Below, one piece after another: positions 27,961 through 38,777 of a stretch of DNA of 64,000 bases (position 1 is the first letter of the stretch; each line of letters begins with the position of its first letter). The DNA comes from Nematostella vectensis. Lineage: Eukaryota; Cnidaria; Anthozoa; Actiniaria; Edwardsiidae. The position numbers and the translations under genes were made by a program. The notes beneath the pieces are model-generated. The model made no database searches, was not told the origin of the DNA, and saw nothing but the letters and a program-made list of their open reading frames with translations. The stretch covers positions 15,885,408 through 15,949,407 of the forward strand of contig NC_064046.1 of the NCBI RefSeq assembly GCF_932526225.1. The letters are read 5' to 3'.

Positions 27961-30900
27961 ATGCTATTAGCGGGAATCGAACCCGGGTCGCTGCGTTAGT
28001 AGTCAAGTGCTCGCAACGGAAGACTAATGTGGCATTGCTGAAGGAAATTGTAATGAAAATTACTTTTAATACTATTGGTATCGTAAACTATCCAAGCAAA
28101 GTCACCATCGGACTGGAGGTTACATTCGGGAAAAGCTTTAGGGTTACATTCGGGAATTTGTTTTACGAGTGTATCCTCCAAAAGGTTAGAATAGATAATT
28201 TTTTTCCGAATGTAAATTCCAAAAAGTAACATTAGGAAAAATAAAACAGTATACTCGGACAAAAAGGTATATCAATCTATCGAGCGCCATGCTCTATGTT
28301 AGAATCTACTTAATAAAGTTATCCAAGGAATCTAGTTAGTTCTTGTGTGCATAAAATATGTACAGGATCCTGAACAAAGCATGAGCACATCAAAGATGCT
28401 GAGAGTACATAAAAATGTCCCTATACCTTCTTTTTATGTCATGACACACCAAGAACAGAATAATTAAGTATCGATATTTAAAAAAAAAAAATAAAGAAAA
28501 AAAATAGGCTATCAGCGGGAATCGAATCCGGGTCGCTGCGTTAGTAGTCAAGTGCCCGCAACGAAAGACTAACGTGGCATTGCTGAAGCGAATTGTAATG
28601 AAAATTACTTTTAATACTAATGGTATCGTAAACTATCCCAAGCAAAGTCACCATCGGACTGTAGGTTACATTCGGGAAAAGCTTCAGGGTTACATTCGGG
28701 AATTTGTTTTACGAGTGTAACCTCCAAAAGGTTACAATCGTAAATTTTTTTTCCGAATGTAAATTCCAAATAGTAACATTAGGAAAAATAAAACAGTATA
28801 CTCGGAAAAAAAGGTATATCAATCTATCGAGCGCTATGCTCTATGTTAGAATCTACTTAATCAAGTTATCCAAGGAATCTAATTAGTTCTTGTGTGCATA
28901 AAATATGTACAGGATCCTGAACAAAGCATGAGCACATCAAAGATGCTAAGAGTACATAAATATGTCCCTATACCTTCTTTTTATGTCATGACACACCAAG
29001 AACAGTATAATTAAGTATCGATATTTAAAAAAAAATAAAGAAAAAAAAAAAATAGGCTATCAGCGGGAATCGAACCCGGGTCGCTGCGTTAGTAGTCAAG
29101 TGCCCGCAACGAAAGACTAATGTGGCATTGCTGAAGGGAATTGTAATGAAAATTACTTTTAATACTATTGGTATCGTAAACTATCCCAAGCAAAGTCACC
29201 ATCGGACTGGAAGTTACATTCGGGAAAAGCTTTGGGGTTACATTCGGGAATTTGTTTTACGAGTGTATCCTCCAAAAGGTTAGAATAGATAATTTTTTTC
29301 CGAATGTAAATTCCAAAAAGTAACATTAGGAAAAATAAAACAGTATACTCGGACAAAAAGGTATATCAATCTATCGAGCGCTATGCTCTATGTTAGAATC
29401 TACTTAATGAAGTTATCCAAGGAATCTAGTTAGTTCTTGTGTGCATAAAATATGTACAGGATCCTGAACAAAGCATGAGCACATCAAAGATGCTGAGAGT
29501 ACATAAAAATGTCCCTATACCTTCTTTTTATGTCATGACACACCAAGAACAGAATAATTAAGTATCGATATTTAAAAAAAAAAAATAAAGAAAAAAAATA
29601 TGCTATCAGCGGGAATCGAATCCGGGTCGCTGCGTTAGTAGTCAAGTGCCCGCAACGAAAGACTAACGTGGCATTGCTGAAGGGAATTGTAATGAAAATT
29701 ACTTTTAATACTATTGGTATCGTAAACTATCCCAAGCAAAGTCACCATCGGACTGGAGGTTACATTCGGGAAAAGCTTCAGGGTTACATTCGGGAATTTG
29801 TTTTACGAGTGTAACCTTCAAACGGTTACAATCGATAATTTTTTTTCAGAATGTAAATTCCAAAAAGTAACATTAGGAAAAATAAAACAGTATACTCGGA
29901 AAAAAAGGTATATCAATCTATCGAGCGCTATGCTCTATCTTAGAATCTACTTAATCAAGTTATCCAAGGAATCTAGTTAGTTCTTGTGTGCATAAAATAT
30001 GTACAGGATCCTGAACAAAGCATGAGCACATCAAAGATGCTAAGAGTACATAAATATGTCCCTATACCTTCTTTTTATGTCATGACACACCAAGAACAGT
30101 ATAATTAAGTATCGATATTTAAAAAAAAATAAAGAAAAAAAAAAATAGGCTATCAGCGGGAATCGAACCCGGGTCGCTGCGTTAGTAGTCAAGTGCCCGC
30201 AACGAAAGACTAATGTGGCATTGCTGAAGGGAATTGTAATGAAAATTACTTTTAATACTATTGGTATCGTAAACTATCCCAAGCAAAGTCACCATCGGAC
30301 TGGAGGTTACATTCGGGAAAAGCTTTAGGGTTACATTCGGGAATTTGTTTTACGAGTGTATCCTCCAAAAGGTTAGAAGAGATAATTTTTTTCCGAATGT
30401 AAATTCCAAAAAGTAACATTAGGAAAAATAAAACAGTATACTCGGAAAAAAAGATATATCAATCTATCGAGCGCTATGCTCTATGTTAGAATCTACTTAA
30501 TGAAGTTATCCAAGGAATCTAGTTAGTTCTTGTGTGCATAAAATATGTACAGGATCCTGAACAAAGCATGAGCACATCAAAGATGCCGAGAGTACATAAA
30601 AATGTTCCTATACCTTCTTTTAATGTCATGACACACCAAGAACAGTATAATTAAGTATCGATATTTAAAAAATAAAAAATAAAGAAAAAAAAAGGCTATC
30701 AGCGGGAATCTAACCCGGGTGGCTGCGTTAGTAGTCAAGTGCCCGCAACGAAAGACTAACGTGGCATTGCTGAAGGGAATTGTAATGAAAATTACTTTTA
30801 ATACTATTGGTATCGTAAACTATCCCAAGCAAAGTCACCATCGGACTGGAGGTTACATTCGGGAAAAGCTTTGGGGTTACATTCGGGAATTTGTTTTACG

Positions 30901-31989
30901 AGTGTAACATCCAAAAGGTTACAATCGATAAATTTTTTTCCGAATGTAAATTCCAAAATGTAACATTAGGAAAAAAAACAGTATACTCGGAAAAAAAGGT
31001 ATATCAATCTATTGAGCGCTATGCTCTATGTTAGAATCTACTTAATCAAGTTATTCAAGGAATCTAGTTAGTTCTTGTGTGCATAAAATATGTACAGGAT
31101 CCTGAACAAAGCATGAGCACATCAAAGATGCTGAGAGTACATAAAAATGTCCCTATACCTTCTTTTTATGTCATGACACCCCAAGAACAGTATAATTAAG
31201 TATTGATATTTAAAAAAAAAAATAAAGAAAAAAAATAGGCTATCAGCGGGAATCGAACCCGGGTGGCTGCATTAGTAGTCAAGTGCCCGCAACGAAAGAC
31301 TAACGTGGCATTGCTGAAGGGAATTGTAATGAAAATTACTATTAATACTATTGTTATCGTAAACTATCTCAAGCAAAGTCACCATCGGACTGGAGGTTAC
31401 ATTCGGGAAAAGCTTCAGGTTTACATTCGGGAATTTGTTTTACGAGTGTAACCTCCAAAAGGTTACAATCGATAATTATTTTTCCGAATGTAAATTCCAA
31501 AAAGTACCATTAGGAAAAATAAAACAGTATACTCGGAAAAAAGATATATCAATCTATCGAGCGCTATGCTCTATGTTAGAATCTACTTAATCAAGTTATC
31601 CAAGGAATCTAGTTAGTTCTTGTGTGCATAAAATATGTACAGGATCCTGAACAAAGCATGAGCACATCAAAGATGCTGAGAGTACATAAAAATGTCCCTA
31701 TACCTTCTTTTTATGTCATGACACTCCAAGAACAGTATAATTAAGTATCGATATTAAAAAAAAAAAAAATAAAGAAACAAAAATATGCTATCAGCGGGAA
31801 TCGAACCCGGGTCGCTGCGTTAGTAGTCAAGTGCCCGCAACAAAAGACTAACGTGGCATTGCTGAAGGGAATTGTAATGAAAATTACTTTTAATACTATT
31901 GGTATCGTAAACTATCCCAAGCAAAGTCACCATCGGACTGGAGGTTACATTCGGGAAAAGCTTCAGGGTTACATTCGGGAATTTGTTTT

Positions 31990-34900
31990 ACGAGTGTATC
32001 CTCCAAAAGGTTACAATCGATAATTTTTTTCCGAATGTAAATTCCAAAAAGTAACATTAGGAAAAATAAAACAGTATACTCGGAAAAAAAGGTATATAAA
32101 TCTATCGAGCGCTATGCTCTATGTTAGAATCTACTTAATGAAGTTATCCAAGGAATCTAGTTAGTTCTTGTGTGCATAAAATATGTACAGGATCCTGAAC
32201 AAAGCATGAGCACATCAAAGATGCTGAGAGTAAATAAAAATGTCCCTATACCTTCTTTTTATGTCATGACACACCAAGAACAGTATAATTAAGTATCGAT
32301 ATTTAAAAAAAAAAATAAAAAAAAAAATAGGCTATCAGCGGGAATCGAACCCGGGTCGCTGCATTCGTAGTCAAGTGCCCGCAACGAAAGACTAACGTGG
32401 CATTGCTGATGGGAATTGTAATGAAAATTACTTTTAATACTATTGATATCGTAAACTATCCCAAGCAAAGTCACCATCGGACTGGAGGTTACATTCGGGA
32501 AAAGCTTCAGGGTTACATTCGGGAATTTGTTTTACGAGAGTAACCTCCAAAAGGTTACAATCGATAATTATTTTTCCGAATGTAAATTCCAAAAAGTACC
32601 ATTAGGAAAAATAAAACAGTATACTCAGAAAAAAAAGGTATATCAATCTATCGAGCGCTATGCTCTATGTTAGAATCTACTTAATCAAGTTATCCAAGGA
32701 ATCTAGTTAGTTCTTGTGTGCATAAAATATGTACAGGATCCTGAACAAAGCATGAGCACATCAAAGATGCTGAGAGTACATAAAAATGTCCCTATACCTT
32801 TTTTTTATGTCATGACACACCAAGAGCAGTATAATTAAGTATCGATATTTAAAAAAAAAAATAAAGAAAAAAAAATATGCTATCAGCGGGAATCGAACCC
32901 GGGTCGCTGCGTTAGTAGTCAAGTGCCCGCAACGAAAGACTAACGTGGCATTGCTGAAGCGAATTGTAATGAAAATTACTTTTGATACTAATGGTATCGT
33001 AAACTATCCCAAGCAAAGTCACCATCGGACTGTAGGTTACATTCGGGAAAAGCTTCAGGGTTACATTCGGGAATTTGTTTTACGAGTGTAACCTCCAAAA
33101 GGTTACAATCGATAATTTTTTTTCCGATTGTAAATTCCAAATAGTAACATTAGGAAAAATAAAACAGTATACTCGGAAAAAAAAGGTATATCAATCTATC
33201 GAGCGCTATGCTCTATGTTAGAATCTAATTAATGAAGTTATCCAAGGAATCTAGTTAGTTCTTGTGTTCATAAAATATGTACAGGATCCTGAACAAAGCA
33301 TGAGCACATCAAAGATGATGAGAGTACATAAAAATGTCCCTATACCTTCTTTTTATGTCATGACACACCAAGAACAGTATAATTAAGTATCGATATTTAA
33401 AAAAAAATAAAGAAAAAAAAAATAGGCTATCAGCGGGAATCGAACCCGGGTCGCTGCGTTAGTAGTCAAGTGCCCGCAACGAAAGACTAATGTGGCATTG
33501 CTGAAGGAAATTGTAATGAAAATTACTTTTAATACTATTGGTATCGTAAACTATCCAAGCAAAGTCACCATCGGACTGGAGGTTACATTCGGGAAAAGCT
33601 TTAGGGTTACATTCGGGAATTTGTTTTACGAGTGTATCCTCCAAAAGGTTAGAATAGATAATTTTTTTCCGAATGTAAATTCCAAAAAGTAACATTAGGA
33701 AAAATAAAACAGTATACTCGGAAAAAAAGGTATATCAATCTATCGAGCGCTATGCTCTATGTTAGAATCTACTTAATGAAGTTATCCAAGGAATCTAGTT
33801 AGTTCTTGTGTGCATAAAATATGTACAGGATCCTGAACAAAGCATGAGCACATCAAAGATGCTGAGAGTACATAAAAATGTCCCTATACCTTCTTTTTAT
33901 GTCATGACACACCAAGAACAGTATAATTAAGTATCGATATTTAAAAAAAAAAATAAAGAAAAAAAATATGCTATCAGCGGGAATCGAACCAGGGTCGCTG
34001 CGTTAGTAGTCAAGTGCCCGCAACGAAAGACTAACGTGGCATTGCTGAAGCGAATTGTAATGAAAATTACTTTTAATACTAATGGTATCGTAAACTATCC
34101 CAAGCAAAGTCACCATCGGACTGTAGGTTACATTCGGGAAAAGCTTCAGGGTTACATTCGGGAATTTTTTTTTCGAGTGTAACCTCCAAAAGGTTACAAT
34201 CGATAATTTTTTTTCCGAATGTAAATTCCAAATAGTAACATTAGGAAAAATAAAACAGTATACTCGGAAAAAAAGGTATATCAATCTATCGAGCGCTATG
34301 CTCTATGTTAGAATCTACTTAATGAAGTTATCCAAGGAATCTAGTTAGTTCTTGTGTGCATAAAATATGTACAGGATCCTGAACAAAGCATGAGCACATC
34401 AAAGATGCTGAGAGTACATAAAAATGTCCCTATACCTTCTTTTTATGTCATGACACACCAAGAACAGTATAATTAAGTATCGATATTTAAAAAAAAAATA
34501 AAGAAAAAAAAAATAGGCTATCAGCGAGAATCGAACCCGGGTCGCTGCGTTAGTAGTCAAGTGCCCGCAACGAAAGACTAACGTGGCATTGCTGAAGGGA
34601 ATTTAAACGAAAATTACTTTTAATACTATTGGTATCGTAAACTATCCCAAGCAAAGTCACCATCGGACTGGAGGTTACATTCGGGAAAAGCTTCAGGGTT
34701 ACATTCGGAAATTTGTTTTACGAGAGTAACCTCCAAATGGTTACAATCGATAATTTTTTTTCCGAATGTAAATTCCAAATAGTAACATTAGGAAAAATAA
34801 AACAGTATACTCGGAAAAAAAGGTATATCAATCTATCGAGCGCTATGCTCTATGTTAGAATCTACTTAATCAAGTTATCCAAGGAATCTAGTTAGTTCTT

Positions 34901-37450
34901 GTGTGCATAAAATATGTACAGGATCCTGAACAAAGCATGAGCACATCAAAGATGCTGAGAGTACATAAAAATGTCCCTATACCTTCTTTTTATGTCATGA
35001 CACACCAAGAACAGTATAATTAAGTATCGATATTTAAAAAAAAAATAAAGAAAAAAAAATAGGCTATCAGCGAGAATCGAACCCGGGTCGCTGCGTTAGT
35101 AGTCAAGTGCCCGCAACGAAAGACTAACGTGGCATTGCTGAAGGGAATTGTAACGAAAGTTACTTTTGATACCATTGGTATCGTAAACTATCCCAAGCAA
35201 AGTCACCATCGGACTGGAGGTTACATTCGGGAAAAGCTTCAGGGTTACATTCGGAAATTTGTTTTACGAGAGTAACCTCCAAAAGGTTACAATCGATAAT
35301 TTTTTTTCCGAATGTAAATTCCAAAAAGTAACATTAGGAAAAATAAAACAGTATACTCGAACAAAAAGGTATATCAATCTATCGAGCGTTATGCTCTATG
35401 TTAGAATCTACTTAATCAAGTTATCCAAGGAATCTAGTTAGTTCTTGTGTGCATAAAATATGTACAGGATCCTGAACAAAGCATGAGCACATCAAAGATG
35501 CTGAAAGTACATAAAAATGTTCCTATACCTTCTTTTAATGTCATGACACACCAAGAACAGTATAATTAAGTATCGATATTTAAAAAATAAAAAATAAAGA
35601 AAAAAAAAGGCTATCAGCGGGAATCGAACCCGGGTAGCTGCGTTAGTAGTCAAGTGCCCGCAACGAAAGACTAACGTGGCATTGCTGAAGGGAATTGTAA
35701 TGAAAATTACTTTTAATACTATTGGTATCGTAAACTATCCCAAGCAAAGTCACCATCGGACTGGAGGTTACATTCGGGAAAAGCTTCAGGGTTACATTCG
35801 GGAATTTGTTTTACGAGTTTAACCTCTAAAAGGTTACAATCGATAATTTTTTTTCCGAATGTAAATTCCAAAAAGTAACATTAGGAAAAATTAAACAGTA
35901 TACTCGGAAAAAAAGGAATATCAATCTATCGAGCGCTATGCTCTATGTTAGAATCTACTTAATGAAGTTATCCAAGGAATCTAGTTAGTTCTTGTGTGCA
36001 TAAAATATGTACAGGATCCTGAACAAAGCATGAGCACATCAAAGATGCTGAGAGTACATAAATATGTCCCTATACCTTCTTTTTATGTCATGACACACCA
36101 AGAACAGTATAATTAAGTATCGATATTAAAAAAAAAAAAATAAAGAAACAAAAATATGCTATCAGCGGGAATCGAACCCGGGTCGCTGCGTTAGTAGTCA
36201 AGTGCCCGCAACAAAAGACTAACGTGGCATTGCTGAAGGGAATTGTAATGAAAATTACTTTTAATACTATTGGTATCGTAAACTATCCCAAGCAAAGTCA
36301 CCATCGGACTGGAGGTTACATTCGGGAAAAGCTTCAGGGTTACATTCGGGAATTTGTTTTACGAGTGTAACATCCAAAAGGTTACAATCGATAAATTTTT
36401 TTCCGAATGTAAATTCCAAAATGTAACATTAGGAAAAAAAACAGTATACTCGGAAAAAAAGGTATATCAATCTATTGAGCGCTATGCTCTATGTTAGAAT
36501 CTACTTAATCAAGTTATTCAAGGAATCTAGTTAGTTCTTGTGTGCATAAAATATGTACAGGATCCTGAACAAAGCATGAGCACATCAAAGATGCTGAGAG
36601 TACATAAAAATGTCCCTATACCTTCTTTTTATGTCATGACACCCCAAGAACAGTATAATTAAGTATTGATATTTAAAAAAAAAAATAAAGAAAAAAAAAT
36701 AGGCTATCAGCGGGAATCGAACCCGGGTGGCTGCATTAGTAGTCAAGTGCCCGCAACGAAAGACTAACGTGGCATTGCTGAAGGGAATTGTAATGAAAAT
36801 TACTATTAATACTATTGTTATCGTAAACTATCTCAAGCAAAGTCACCATCGGACTGGAGGTTACATTCGGGAAAAGCTTCAGGTTTACATTCGGGAATTT
36901 GTTTTACGAGTGTAACCTCCAAAAGGTTACAATCGATAATTATTTTTCCGAATGTAAATTCCAAAAAGTACCATTAGGAAAAATAAAACAGTATACTCGG
37001 AAAAAAGATATATCAATCTATCGAGCGCTATGCTCTATGTTAGAATCTACTTAATCAAGTTATCCAAGGAATCTAGTTAGTTCTTGTGTGCATAAAATAT
37101 GTACAGGATCCTGAACAAAGCATGAGCACATCAAAGATGCTGAGAGTACATAAAAATGTCCCTATACCTTCTTTTTATGTCATGACACACCAAGAACAGT
37201 ATAATTAAGTATCGATATTAAAAAAAAAAAAAATAAAGAAACAAAAATATGCTATCAGCGGGAATCGAACCCGGGTCGCTGCGTTAGTAGTCAAGTGCCC
37301 GCAACAAAAGACTAACGTGGCATTGCTGAAGGGAATTGTAATGAAAATTACTTTTAATACTATTGGTATCGTAAACTATCCCAAGCAAAGTCACCATCGG
37401 ACTGGAGGTTACATTCGGGAAAAGCTTCAGGGTTACATTCGGGAATTTGT
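31990..37450 (+). repeat. 10-monomer higher-order unit, copy 3
   Basis: Monomers 60-69 follow the unit order, at an offset of about 21,300 bp from copy 1 and 15,839 bp from copy 2. The monomer at 33426 is of the same type as that at 12126 and shares its rare GATGATGAGAG start, so in this position copy 3 resembles copy 1. Monomers 69-73 then continue as copies 40-44. Confidence 0.75.
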
Positions 37451-38313
37451 TTTACGAGTGTAACCTCCAAAAGGTTACAATCGATAAATTTTTTTCCGAA
37501 TGTAAATTCCAAAATGTAACATTAGGAAAAAAAACAGTATACTCGGAAAAAAAGGTATATCAATCTATTGAGCGCTATGCTCTATGTTAGAATCTACTTA
37601 ATCAAGTTATTCAGGGAATCTAGTTAGTTCTTGTGTGCATAAAATATGTACAGGATCCTGAACAAAGCATGAGCACATCAAAGATGCTGAGAGTACATAA
37701 AAATGTCCCTATACCTTCTTTTTATGTCATGACACCCCAAGAACAGTATAATTAAGTATTGATATTTAAAAAAAAAAATAAAGAAAAAAAATAGGCTATC
37801 AGCGGGAATCGAACCCGGGTCGCTGCGTTAGTAGTCAAGTGCCCGCAACAAAAGACTAACGTGGCATTGCTGAAGGGAATTGTAATGAAAATTACTATTA
37901 ATACTATTTTTATCGTAAACTATCCCAAGCAAAGTCACCATCGGACTGGAGGTTACATCCGGGAAAAGCTTCAGGTTTACATTCGGGAAATTGTTTTACG
38001 AGTGTAACCTCCAAAAGGTTACAATCGATAATTATTGTTCCGAATGTAAATTCCAAAAAGTACCATTAGAAAAAATAAAACAGTATACTCGGAAAAAAAG
38101 GTATATCAATCTATCGAGCGCTATGCTCTATGTTAGAATCTACTTAATTAAGTTATCCAAGGAATCTAGTTAGTTCTTGTGTGCATAAAATATGTACAGG
38201 ACCCTGAACAAAGCATGAGCACATCAAAGATGCTGAGAGTACATAAAAATGTCCCTATACCTTCTTTTTATGTCATGACACCCCAAGAACAGTATAATTA
38301 AGTATTGATATTT

Positions 38314-38338
38314 AAAAAAAAAAATAAAGAAAAAAAAA
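38314..38338 (-). terminator. Pol III-type T-run terminator downstream of the tRNA-like module
   Basis: On the + strand this is an A-rich tract, A11-TAAAG-A9. On the minus strand it becomes T9, a short break and T11, beginning three bases after the last acceptor base of the tRNA-like segment. Runs of four or more T just past the 3' end are how RNA polymerase III stops. Every monomer has such a tract, with run lengths that vary. One group (copies 6, 10, 13, 17, 27, 37, 50, 57, 66, 77, 82, 100, 103, 110, 113) has an extra break by T. The tract could also be no more than an AT-rich nucleosome-excluding stretch. Confidence 0.5.
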
Positions 38339-38351
38339 TAGGCTATCAGCG

Positions 38352-38362
38352 GGAATCGAACC
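38352..38362 (-). promoter_or_regulatory. Pol III B box (GGTTCGATTCC)
   Basis: This is a perfect match to the internal B-box consensus GGTTCGANNCC on the minus strand, the binding site for TFIIIC in tRNA genes and tRNA-derived elements. It recurs unchanged in most monomers. Matching a consensus does not show that it is used. Confidence 0.72.
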
Positions 38363-38393
38363 CGGGTGGCTGCATTAGTAGTCAAGTGCCCGC

Positions 38394-38405
38394 AACGAAA
38401 GACTA
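38394..38405 (-). promoter_or_regulatory. A-box-like sequence (TAGTCTTTCGTT)
   Basis: This stands where the A box of a tRNA gene should be, 43 nt before the B box. The first four bases fit TRGY, but the central A of the consensus TRGYNNANNNG is a T. Copies 28, 30, 38, 40, 59, 67, 69, 70 and 115 have lost the CG of this string (CAACAAAAG on the + strand). It is a weak match and may not recruit TFIIIC well on its own. Confidence 0.35.
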
Positions 38406-38428
38406 ACGTGGCATTGCTGAAGGGAATT

Positions 38429-38442
38429 GTAATGAAAATTAC
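38429..38442. other. Small hairpin GTAAT-GAAA-ATTAC
   Basis: Two 5-bp arms, GTAAT and ATTAC, flank a four-base loop GAAA, about 17 bp from the tRNA-like module. Most monomers keep it. Copies 26, 36 and 65 have both arms changed in a matching way (GTAAC and GTTAC). Copies 93, 97, 105 and 107 change only the loop. Copies 25, 35, 64, 101 and 111 lose it. With 5 bp it is weak, and its biological meaning is unknown. Confidence 0.5.
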
Positions 38443-38494
38443 TATTAATACTATTGTTATCGTAAACTATCCCAAGCAAAGTCACCATCGGACT

Positions 38495-38596
38495 GGAGGT
38501 TACATTCGGGAAAAGCTTCAGGGTTACATTCGGGAATTTGTTTTACGAGTGTAACCTCCAAAAGGTTACAATCGATAATTATTTTTCCGAATGTAA
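38495..38596. repeat. Inverted and direct repeat block inside the monomer
   Basis: GGAGGTTACA at 38495-38504 faces TGTAACCTCC at 38550-38559, giving 10-bp arms around a 45-nt loop. Inside and after this lie two direct copies of TTACATTCGG (38500-38509 and 38524-38533) and one inverted copy, CCGAATGTAA (38587-38596). A looser fourth relative, GTAACATTAGG or GTACCATTAGG, follows. The HindIII site sits between the two direct copies. The block can form alternative stems in single-stranded DNA or RNA. One large monomer class breaks the first arm with TATCCTCC in place of TAACCTCC, and another with TGTAGG in place of TGGAGG. Confidence 0.75.
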
Positions 38597-38777
38597 ATTC
38601 CAAAAAGTACCATTAGGAAAAATAAAACAGTATACTCGGAAAAAAAGGTATATCAATCTATCGAGCGCTATGCTCTATGTTAGAATCTACTTAATGAAGT
38701 TATCCAAGGAATCTAGTTAGTTCTTGTGTGCATAAAATATGTACAGGACCCTGAACAAAGCATGAGCACATCAAAGA

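Larger units (their letters stand above)
38342..38412 (-). pseudogene. tRNA-derived module (degenerate tRNA-like sequence)
   Basis: Read on the minus strand, this 71-nt segment has the size and layout of a tRNA. A TAG at the position of bases 8-10 is followed 43 nt later by GGTTCGATTCC, the T-arm and B box, at nearly the spacing of a real tRNA gene. The T stem pairs for four of five bases. An anticodon-like loop CTACTAA has T33 in place and would show ACT, but its stem pairs only in the two outer positions. The 3' acceptor strand TGATAGC should face GCTATCA, yet the 5' side reads GCCACGT, so only about three of seven pairs form. No CCA is encoded, as in nuclear tRNA genes. I infer a tRNA relic kept as part of the satellite, not a functional tRNA, and give no isotype. 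A tRNA model search would settle this. Confidence 0.75.
38231..38777 (+). repeat. Representative satellite monomer (copy 71)
   Basis: One monomer, phased from the string TGCTGAGAG, is used here to show the parts. In order they are: AT-rich lead; A-rich tract 38314-38338; tRNA-like segment on the minus strand 38342-38412; small hairpin 38429-38442; motif block with direct and inverted repeats 38495-38596; AT-rich tail with an AGCGCT site. HindIII (AAGCTT, 38513-38518) and ClaI (ATCGAT, 38571-38576) sites recur in nearly every monomer. Most monomers also carry BamHI inside CAGGATCCTG, but this copy has GGACCC instead, a change it shares with copies 42, 43, 72 and 117. No open frame in it looks coding. 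Confidence 0.93.

Noticed and set aside
38314-38338. Poly(A) tail of a retrotransposon, with AATAAA as signal
   Set aside because: The tract is internal to a tandem monomer, there are no target-site duplications, and AATAAA is expected by chance in such an A-rich run.
38380-38405. CENP-B box
   Set aside because: The minus strand has TTTCGTTGCGGG, which resembles the two ends of the CENP-B box, but the four bases between them are missing and the required central A and spacing are lost. The ATTCGGGAA strings in the motif block also fail the core pattern.
38342-38412. Functional tRNA gene
   Set aside because: Acceptor and anticodon stems do not pair over most of their length, the A box is weak, and isotype features are unclear. 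It is tRNA-derived, not a working tRNA by inspection.
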